Below the pieces are notes generated by a model, which saw nothing but the letters and a program-made list of their open reading frames with translations, was not told the DNA's origin and did not search any database. The position numbers and the translations under genes were made by a program. From NCBI GenBank assembly GCA_021793895.1, contig JAJYRW010000046.1, positions 1-9,503 of the forward strand: a DNA stretch of 9,503 nucleotides, in the 5' to 3' direction. Origin of the DNA: Actinomycetes bacterium. GTDB lineage: Bacteria > Actinomycetota > Actinomycetes > Actinomycetales > JAJYRW01. This document shows positions 1-4,883 of this stretch, in pieces. How positions within the stretch are numbered: position 1 is the first letter of the stretch; every line of letters begins with the position of its first letter.

Positions 1-676
1 ATCTCGGGAAGAGCGTCATCGACATTCTCATGCCGATCTCGCCGGCCCCGCCCCACAGCAGCGCCCACAGCGACCACAGAGTGGCGGCGGTGACTCCGAG
101 CGAAACGAGGGTGTCCATCGTCGAAGAGCCGTAGCGTGCGGCGCGAGCGGCCGCGCGGTGGAAGGGCCAAGCGCCCCAGGTGACGACGGGCAGTGTGAGC
201 ACAGCGATGACCCACTGCCAGCCCGGGAACTGCAGCAGCGGGACCATCGATAAGAGCGCTACGGGCGCCGTCAATATGACCGAGATGATTAGGCGTTTGC
301 GTAGCGCAGTCGCGGCATCTCCCTCCGGATTGGAGGTGTCATATTCCGCGGCCGTGGTGTAACTGCCGGCATTTGTGGGGTCGGTGAAGTCCTGGCGGCG
401 CGTGATGGAGGCGCTGTAACCGGCTTTTGCGACGGCCGCGACGATGGCTTCGTCATCGGTCACTTCGCCATCACCGGTGGTGGGTGCATGCACGGTTACG
501 TGTGCGCTTTCGGTCGCCAAGTTGACCGTGGCAGTGACCCCTGGAAGGCGCGTTAAGCGCTTTTCGACGCGCGCCACACACGAGGAACACGTCATACCCG
601 AGACGGCCAGGTCGAGCTCTACGACCGGGTCCGCTGCCGGAGTGAAAGTGGCGGGGTCAACTGTCTGCTTAGTCAT
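1..676 (-). CDS. copA: Copper-translocating P-type ATPase, N-terminal part (cut by window edge)
   Basis: This is the N-terminal ~225 residues of a P1B-type ATPase that exports Cu(I) across the cytoplasmic membrane. Reading the minus strand from ATG at 676 gives an open frame to the window edge. A heavy-metal-associated domain covers about residues 18-92, with the metal-binding motif GMTCSSC (Cys30, Cys33). A linker follows, then hydrophobic segments at about 129-149 and 153-170. Next comes HRAAARAARYGSSTMDTLVSLG, which matches the conserved segment before the third helix of CopA proteins. The CPC metal site, the phosphorylated DKTGT and the ATP-binding domain lie outside the window. The start codon overlaps the copZ stop by one base (TAATG), and no good Shine-Dalgarno sequence is visible, so translation is probably coupled to copZ. 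Identity as a monovalent-copper pump rests on the HMA motif and the csoR/copZ context; silver or another metal is possible. Confidence 0.93.
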   Translation of the reverse strand, partial: MTKQTVDPATFTPAADPVVELDLAVSGMTCSSCVARVEKRLTRLPGVTATVNLATESAHVTVHAPTTGDGEVTDDEAIVAAVAKAGYSASITRRQDFTDPTNAGSYTTAAEYDTSNPEGDAATALRKRLIISVILTAPVALLSMVPLLQFPGWQWVIAVLTLPVVTWGAWPFHRAAARAARYGSSTMDTLVSLGVTAATLWSLWALLWGGAGEIGMRMSMTLFPR

Positions 677-894
677 TAGCTAACTACTTCATATCCTGCT
701 TCATCGATTGCTGCTTCGAGAACGTCGTCTGCAATGCGGTCTTCGCTGGTGACCCGTACGACCGTCGGATCATCTTCTTCGCCGAGCTGAATGTCGATCG
801 AGACAATGCCCGGAATTTCTTCGAGCTCTTCCGTCACGTGGTCGACGCAGTTTTGGCACGTCATTCCGGCGACGTTGATTTTGGTGGTGATCAT
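676..894 (-). CDS. copZ: Copper chaperone CopZ (HMA-domain protein)
   Basis: This 72-residue protein is a single heavy-metal-associated domain with the ferredoxin-like length of CopZ/Atx1 chaperones. The motif GMTCQNC (Cys13, Cys16) near the N-terminus binds Cu(I). Its known role is to carry cytosolic Cu(I) to the N-terminal domain of the CopA pump and to the CsoR sensor. The rest is rich in acidic residues (ELEEIPG, LGEEDDP), which is common in chaperones that dock on a basic ATPase surface. A good Shine-Dalgarno AGGAG (901-905) lies 6 nt before the ATG. It is the second gene of the operon, 17 nt after csoR, and its stop overlaps the copA start by one base. Confidence 0.93.
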   Translation of the reverse strand: MITTKINVAGMTCQNCVDHVTEELEEIPGIVSIDIQLGEEDDPTVVRVTSEDRIADDVLEAAIDEAGYEVVS

Positions 895-911
895 GGTGAA
901 CTCCTGAGTCC

Positions 912-1217
912 TTAGGAACGAACCAACCGGGCAATGGCCTCAGTTGCTTCGCGCAATTTTTCATTTCCTTCTTCCGGGGAGGACTGGGCAGCGGTTAGAA
1001 CGCAGTGCCCGAGGTGCTCCTCCACCAGGCCGATACTTACAGCCTGCAAAGCCTTTGTCACGGCCGCCACCTGGGTCAGGACGTCAATGCAGTAGACGTC
1101 TTCGTCAATCATGCGCGTGATGCCCCGGACCTGGCCTTCGATGCGTCGCATGCGGCGTAAGAAAGCGGTCTTTTCGTCCGTATAGCCCGGTGGTGTGGGT
1201 TCGCTCGCATTACTCAT
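912..1217 (-). CDS. csoR: Copper-sensing transcriptional repressor, CsoR family
   Basis: This 101-residue all-helical repressor releases its operator when it binds Cu(I). The family's metal ligands are visible as Cys43 (VYCIDV), His68 and Cys72 (EEHLGHC), with the His-x3-Cys spacing of CsoR. The His separates it from persulfide-sensing CstR, which lacks that ligand. RRMRRIEGQVRGITRMI (about 21-37) is the basic family signature. The frame stays open for 20 more codons upstream (to 1277), but ATG 1217 is preferred. The longer version would read through the -35/-10 elements and the operator, and family members begin close to the GY(T/S)xxK segment. There is no Shine-Dalgarno, and the predicted transcription start coincides with the ATG, so the mRNA may be leaderless. 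It heads the csoR-copZ-copA operon and should repress it. Confidence 0.92.
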   Translation of the reverse strand: MSNASEPTPPGYTDEKTAFLRRMRRIEGQVRGITRMIDEDVYCIDVLTQVAAVTKALQAVSIGLVEEHLGHCVLTAAQSSPEEGNEKLREATEAIARLVRS

Positions 1218-1223
1218 GCTTTT

Positions 1224-1251
1224 ACCATACCCCGGTAGGGTATAGGTGCAA
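1224..1251 (-). promoter_or_regulatory. csoR operon promoter (-35 TTGCAC, -10 TATGGT)
   Basis: On the minus strand, TTGCAC (1251-1246) and TATGGT (1229-1224) are 16 nt apart. After the -10 come six bases (AAAAGC) and then the csoR ATG, so transcription should begin at or within a base of position 1217. The CsoR palindrome fills the spacer and overlaps the start of the -10, which is where a repressor would block RNA polymerase. The hexamers are read directly; their activity is inferred. Confidence 0.7.
1227..1243. promoter_or_regulatory. Probable CsoR operator (ATACCC-N5-GGGTAT)
   Basis: A perfect 6-bp inverted repeat, ATACCC and GGGTAT, separated by CGGTA, lies directly upstream of csoR. Known CsoR operators are GC-rich pseudo-palindromes of the form TACCC...GGGTA, so the match in sequence and place is strong. 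It overlaps the promoter spacer, which fits autorepression of csoR-copZ-copA relieved by Cu(I). Confidence 0.8.
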
Positions 1252-1331
1252 GTGCGCGGCAGCGTGACTTCGATCACTTCAGGGGCATTGCGGCCGAGGG
1301 TGCTGCGGCGGGGAGGTGCTGTGACGGAGGC

Positions 1332-2129
1332 TTACTTGTCGCGCCGCGGGGTGACGCGAATGCGGCGCAGCAGCCGGTAGGCCGAGTACAGCAGGAGCAG
1401 GGCGAACCCGCGCTGGAGCCAAACTTCCGGCAGTTCGAGCGCAAAAAATGAGCCCAGGGCCGCGCCGACAACGCCGGCCCCGCCGATCCAGATGCCGGTC
1501 CGCCAGTTGACGTAACCGTGGCGCGAGTTGCGCCACGCACCGGCAAATGCCACCGGAATCATGACCAGCAGCGAGGTTCCTTGGGCGATATGGGAGCCAA
1601 TTCCCATCAGAAACACCAGGGTGGGGACCAGCACGATTCCGCCGCCCACGCCCACCAGGGATGACAGCGTTCCCATTGCCAGCCCCGCTAGCGTGAACCC
1701 GACGTAGTGCCAGGGACCAAATGTTTCGAGGCCCACACCGCCGCCAGAGTCGGACCCCCAGGCCATGCGTACGGCCGCAAATACCAAGATGACCACGAAC
1801 AGCATTTGAACCTGATGCTCGGCCATCCGGTGCAGTAACCACGCGCCGATAAATGTCCCGATAATGCCTGCCACCGCAATGATGAGGGCGGGAATAATGA
1901 GGACTTCGCCGCCCAATCCATAGGAGACGGCCCCAGAAATAGCGGCAAGAAAAATAGCGACGAGAGAGGTGGCCTGCGCCATTTTTTGCGGAAAAGCGAG
2001 CCAAAGCGCCAACAGCGGAACAATGATCACGCCGCCGCCCACGCCGAGCAGACCGGACAGCAGGCCAGCCGCGAGGCCGATCAGCAGCAGTTTGTATATC
2101 GCGGGGCGGGGTATTGGGGGAGCGCTCAA
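1332..2129 (-). CDS. TauE/SafE-family (DUF81) membrane permease
   Basis: This 265-residue integral membrane protein has the internal duplication of the sulfite exporter TauE/SafE family. The motif GLLSGLLGVGGGVIIVP (about 22-38) recurs in the second half as GTLSSLVGVGGGIVLVP, each followed by a Q-x-T-S-L segment (QATSL, QGTSL). About seven to eight hydrophobic helices are visible, and the C-terminus is basic (RRIRVTPRRDK). Family members move sulfite, sulfonates, thiosulfate or other anions; the substrate cannot be read from the sequence. The start is taken as TTG (2129), 7 nt after the purB stop, with GGAG inside the purB end as ribosome binding site about 10 nt upstream; no ATG is suitably placed. 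It is likely the last gene of the phosphatase-purB-permease unit. The csoR promoter lies downstream, so it is probably not in the copper operon. Confidence 0.85.
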   Translation of the reverse strand: MSAPPIPRPAIYKLLLIGLAAGLLSGLLGVGGGVIIVPLLALWLAFPQKMAQATSLVAIFLAAISGAVSYGLGGEVLIIPALIIAVAGIIGTFIGAWLLHRMAEHQVQMLFVVILVFAAVRMAWGSDSGGGVGLETFGPWHYVGFTLAGLAMGTLSSLVGVGGGIVLVPTLVFLMGIGSHIAQGTSLLVMIPVAFAGAWRNSRHGYVNWRTGIWIGGAGVVGAALGSFFALELPEVWLQRGFALLLLYSAYRLLRRIRVTPRRDK

Positions 2130-2136
2130 GCGCTGA

Positions 2137-3570
2137 TCACTCCAGGTAGTCGGTGACGATTTGGGCGGCCAACCCGGTGTAGGTAGCGGGAGTCAAGGCG
2201 GCCAAACGCTCCTCGGTTTCCTGCGGCAGTCCTAGACCGCGAATGAACTCGCGCATGGCATCGCCATCAATGCGACGACCGCGCGTGAGTTCTTTTAAGC
2301 GCTCATACGGGTTTTCCATGCCGGTAACGCCGGCGGCGGCTGCCGCACGCATCGCCGACTGGACCGGCTCACCCAAAACTTCCCAGTTCGCATCGAGATC
2401 GGCAGCCATGACCGCCGGGTCGGGGTCGACTCCGTCGAGCCCGCGTGCGACGTTGTCGATCGCCAGCAACGAGTGGCCAAATGCCGTGCCGATATTGCGC
2501 TGTGTCGTGGAGTCAGTCAGATCACGTTGCAGCCGGCTCGTAACGAGCGTGGCGCCGAGCGAATCGAGCAGGGCGCACGATAATTCCAGGTTCGCTTCGG
2601 CATTTTCGAAGCGGATGGGATTCACCTTATGGGGCATGGTCGAAGACCCGGTGGAACCGTGGGCGGCGAGCTGCTGCTTAAAGTAGCCCAACGAAATGTA
2701 GGTCCACATATCAGTCGTCAAGTTGTGTAGCACGCGATTAAACCGCGCCACATCCGCATACAACTCGGCCTGCCAATCATGCGACTCAATCTGCGTGGTC
2801 AGTGGATTCCACGTCAGCCCCAAATGTTCCACGAATGTGCGGGAAATTTCCGGCCAATTCGTCTCCGGAACGGCAGCCACGTGCGCGCCATAGGTGCCTG
2901 TGGCGCCGTTAATCTTGCCCAAAATCTCAGTGCTCTCAATGCGCTTCAACTGCCGGCCGAGTCGGAACGCCAACACGCCAAGCTCCTTACCCAGCGTTGA
3001 GGGAGTTGCGGCCTGGCCGTGCGTGCGTGACAGCAGTGGAATCTCTGCAAATTCGCGCGCCATCTCGACTAGCTGTTCCCGCATCTTGCGCGCGGCTGGC
3101 AGCCACACATTGTGGACGGCGTCGCGCACCATGAGCGCATATGACAGGTTATTGATGTCTTCAGAGGTGCACGCGAAGTGAACCAGTTCTGTTAACTCGG
3201 GCAGTTTCGAGTCCGCACCCACCTCGGCATCCGCCGCATTCAGGCGGCGCTGAATGAAGTATTCAACGGCCTTAACATCGTGCACGGTCTCGCGCTCGAT
3301 ATCGGCCAGCTCCGCTATTTGCTCGGGCCCAAAATTGGTGACAATTGCACGTAAATAGGCGCAATCGGCGTCCGTAAGTCGTGCTACGCCGGGAACTGCG
3401 CCGGAATTGGCCAGGTGAATGAGCCACTCAACTTCGACGTGGATGCGCTCGCGGTTTAAAGCTGCTTCGGAGAGGTGGTCGACCAGCGGCGCAACCGCTT
3501 TGCGGTAACGACCATCGAGGGGACCAAGAGAAATGGCAGGATCAACGTCAGCAAATTTCACGCGTGGCAT
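2137..3570 (-). CDS. purB: Adenylosuccinate lyase
   Basis: This 477-residue cytosolic enzyme of the fumarase/aspartase superfamily cleaves SAICAR to AICAR and adenylosuccinate to AMP, releasing fumarate in purine synthesis. The N-terminus (ISLGPLDGRYRKAV) and overall pattern match the E. coli-type PurB. SRTHGQAATPSTLGKE contains the conserved histidine (His184). GSSTMPHKVNPIRFENAEAN is the superfamily signature loop with the catalytic serine (Ser309/Ser310) and Lys315. The frame is open for 77 further codons upstream, but that stretch reads as antisense-like low-quality sequence overlapping the phosphatase gene. ATG 3570 has GGAAG (3581-3585) 10 nt upstream and starts at the family's usual place. 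It lies 49 nt after the phosphatase stop and 7 nt before the permease start, so an operon is likely. Confidence 0.96.
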   Translation of the reverse strand: MPRVKFADVDPAISLGPLDGRYRKAVAPLVDHLSEAALNRERIHVEVEWLIHLANSGAVPGVARLTDADCAYLRAIVTNFGPEQIAELADIERETVHDVKAVEYFIQRRLNAADAEVGADSKLPELTELVHFACTSEDINNLSYALMVRDAVHNVWLPAARKMREQLVEMAREFAEIPLLSRTHGQAATPSTLGKELGVLAFRLGRQLKRIESTEILGKINGATGTYGAHVAAVPETNWPEISRTFVEHLGLTWNPLTTQIESHDWQAELYADVARFNRVLHNLTTDMWTYISLGYFKQQLAAHGSTGSSTMPHKVNPIRFENAEANLELSCALLDSLGATLVTSRLQRDLTDSTTQRNIGTAFGHSLLAIDNVARGLDGVDPDPAVMAADLDANWEVLGEPVQSAMRAAAAAGVTGMENPYERLKELTRGRRIDGDAMREFIRGLGLPQETEERLAALTPATYTGLAAQIVTDYLE

Positions 3571-3619
3571 GGTGTTTAGTCTTCCAGGCTGAGGGCGGTG
3601 GTGGGTCTCGGGTGTCAGG

Positions 3620-4117
3620 TTACTCATCCAGCTCAGCGCGAATATGTTCGACAATCCCCTTATTGGCGGCAACGACCTGTGCCACCACTGTTTCGAAGTC
3701 CTCCTGCTCCCCGAGGTAGGGGTCGGGGATTTCCAAATCGCCGCTTTCGACGGCTGCAGGATCAAATGAGCGGGCCATATGAATTTTGGCGCGGTTGTCA
3801 TCGGTGCGCGCCCAGCGCTTTAGGGCCCGTTCGTGCCCGTAGTCGGCGGCAAGAATTAGGTCGTAGTCAGCAAATGAGTTGGTGTTGAACTCTGCTGCGC
3901 GGTGGGCGGAGCCGTCATATCCATATTTTTCGAGAATATCGACGGTGCGGGGATCCGCGGGGTCCCCGACGTGCCAGTTTCCGGTGCCAGAAGAGACCAC
4001 TTCGACGCGATCCCCCAGCCCCGCGTCTTCGAGCATGGCTCGCAAAATCACTTCACCAATTGGGGAGCGGCAGATGTTTCCAGAGCAGACATAGTTAACG
4101 GTATATCGACGTGACAT
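3620..4117 (-). CDS. Low-molecular-weight protein-tyrosine phosphatase
   Basis: This 165-residue phosphatase has the P-loop VCSGNICRSP at the N-terminus (nucleophile Cys11, Arg17 of the C-x5-R motif) and the general acid Asp132 in the loop IPDPYLG. Both are diagnostic for the LMW-PTP family, and the length is normal. Such enzymes remove phosphate from tyrosine residues, often on bacterial kinases of polysaccharide export, and some actinobacterial members are secreted. No kinase or capsule gene is nearby, so the substrate is unknown. The retained DPY loop and the lack of thioredoxin-linked cysteines argue against the related arsenate reductases. ATG 4117 lies 10 residues before Cys11, as usual. 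No Shine-Dalgarno is visible before it. It is the first gene of the minus-strand phosphatase-purB-permease group. Confidence 0.92.
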   Translation of the reverse strand: MSRRYTVNYVCSGNICRSPIGEVILRAMLEDAGLGDRVEVVSSGTGNWHVGDPADPRTVDILEKYGYDGSAHRAAEFNTNSFADYDLILAADYGHERALKRWARTDDNRAKIHMARSFDPAAVESGDLEIPDPYLGEQEDFETVVAQVVAANKGIVEHIRAELDE

Positions 4118-4274
4118 GCGCCCATGGTCTCAAAAATTTGGGTCTGAAGCGGGAGCGCGAGGCTCGCGCGCGCGGAAACGAACTACACTGAGCCGCATTC
4201 AGGGAGGTCAATTTCCCAGCCGCATCATGTAATCGCATAAATGAGTTAGGAAATTTCAGAGAGGGTTGTAATCC
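4118..4274. other. Divergent intergenic region between the phosphatase and small membrane protein genes
   Basis: This 157-bp gap separates divergent genes and should hold both promoters. The only clear elements are a perfect 15-bp palindrome (4155-4169) and, 14 nt to its right on the plus strand, a TACACT that fits a -10 box (4184-4189). No matching -35 is seen, and no convincing minus-strand promoter for the phosphatase was found. Confidence 0.5.
4155..4169. repeat. Perfect inverted repeat, 7-bp arms, 1-nt centre
   Basis: GCGCGAG-G-CTCGCGC reads the same on both strands apart from the centre base. It lies between two divergent genes, and a -35 element for the plus-strand TACACT would fall on its right half. 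It could be a regulator site, or a chance product of GC-rich sequence. Confidence 0.5.
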
Positions 4275-4502
4275 GTGAATGGTGAGTCTGGCGGGCCCGG
4301 GGCCATAATCTCCCGTGTTTTTTATGGCGCCGCTGCCTTGTTTGCTACCACTTTCGCAGTAGCCGCGATTCTCGAGGGCTACGAAGCGGAGGCTCAAATG
4401 CGTGAGGAAAATATCTTTTCACCCCTCGGCATCACCTTTCTCACGCTAGCTGTTGTGTCATTCCTTGCGGGACTACTAATTACACTTCGAAACCGCCAGT
4501 GA
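4275..4502 (+). CDS. Small two-helix membrane protein of unknown function
   Basis: This 75-residue protein is not recognised. It has a short Gly-rich N-terminus (MNGESGGPG), a hydrophobic helix at about 11-34 (IISRVFYGAAALFATTFAVAAI), a charged loop (EGYEAEAQMREEN) and a second helix at about 50-70 (LGITFLTLAVVSFLAGLLITL) ending in RNRQ. By the positive-inside rule the short basic C-terminus would be cytoplasmic, with both ends inside and the acidic loop outside. The start is GTG 4275, preceded by AGAGAGGG (4257-4264) about 10 nt upstream; no other start fits the frame. It lies 84 nt before the helical protein/hydrolase pair on the same strand. It could be a partner or immunity-type protein of that pair or an unrelated membrane protein; the sequence alone does not decide. 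Confidence 0.7.
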   Translation: MNGESGGPGAIISRVFYGAAALFATTFAVAAILEGYEAEAQMREENIFSPLGITFLTLAVVSFLAGLLITLRNRQ

Positions 4503-4508
4503 TCCACA

Positions 4509-4523
4509 GCGCCTAATCGGCGC
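4509..4523. repeat. Short hairpin GCGCC-TAATC-GGCGC after the membrane protein gene
   Basis: A 5-bp GC stem with a 5-nt loop begins 6 nt after the stop codon. No T-run follows (GAAAATGCGC instead), so it is at best a weak terminator or a 3' end stabiliser. Confidence 0.35.
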
Positions 4524-4575
4524 GAAAATGCGCAGCCTTCCGCACCTTTGACCGCGGCCGGAGGCTAAAAACATA

Positions 4576-4593
4576 GGTTCATTTTTATGAACC
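4576..4593. promoter_or_regulatory. Perfect inverted repeat straddling a start codon
   Basis: GGTTCAT-TTTT-ATGAACC has two perfect 7-bp arms around a TTTT centre, and the right arm begins with the ATG of the 98-aa protein gene. As DNA it could be an operator next to the promoter. As RNA it would be a hairpin that hides the start codon. A possible promoter lies just upstream (TTGACC at 4548-4553; TAGGTT at 4574-4579 overlaps the left arm), but the 20-nt spacing between these hexamers is poor. Confidence 0.55.
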
Positions 4594-4883
4594 ACATCCT
4601 TTGTTATGCGCCCACCGCGCAACAGCAGCAATTGCTGGACTATTTTGACGCCGCCCAGCGGGAAATGGAAGCGGCGCTTGATTTGTATCGCCGTGCGCTG
4701 GCGCACACAAAGACTTGGCAATCCCGGGCGGGAGAAGCGGCCGCCAGGGAAGTGGGGGCCGGCGAGACAAATGTGTGGCGCTGCGAGCAGCGCGTGACGG
4801 ACGTGGGCGGCGCGCTGCAACGACATTTCCAGGCCGAGGACGCCGCCCGGCACTACCTGCAGACGACAGGGCTAGCCAGTTGA
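4587..4883 (+). CDS. Small helical protein with W-x-S motif, possible WXG100-like partner
   Basis: This 98-residue protein has no signal peptide or membrane segment and reads as two long amphipathic helices. The first is about residues 10-42 (QQQQLLDYFDAAQREMEAALDLYRRAL), followed by TWQSRAG (Trp44-x-Ser46) where WXG100 proteins have their W-x-G turn. The second is about 47-92 (EAAAREVGAGETNVWRCEQRVTDVGGALQRHF). Length and layout fit a WXG100-like secretion partner, but no C-terminal Y-x-x-x-D/E is present, as in partners whose mate carries that signal. Two cysteines (6, 66) are present. Start ATG 4587 lacks a clear Shine-Dalgarno and sits in an inverted repeat. The stop overlaps the next gene's TTG start (TTGA), so the two are likely translated together. 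The family is not recognised with certainty; the role is inferred from shape and context. Confidence 0.75.
   Translation: MNHILCYAPTAQQQQLLDYFDAAQREMEAALDLYRRALAHTKTWQSRAGEAAAREVGAGETNVWRCEQRVTDVGGALQRHFQAEDAARHYLQTTGLAS

Noticed and set aside
1279..2023. Long minus-strand frames overlapping the permease gene (241, 111 and 90 codons)
   Set aside because: They are out-of-frame shadows rich in Arg/Pro/Ser with no domain features; the 265-residue frame carries the duplicated TauE motifs.
3571..3801. 77-codon N-terminal extension of purB
   Set aside because: It overlaps the phosphatase coding region, lacks family similarity, and a normal start with a ribosome site exists at 3570.
4715..4879. 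Longer start for the hydrolase at ATG 4715
   Set aside because: It would lie inside the 98-aa gene in another frame and gives Arg/Gly-rich sequence; the TTG at 4880 has a ribosome site and the overlap expected of coupled genes.
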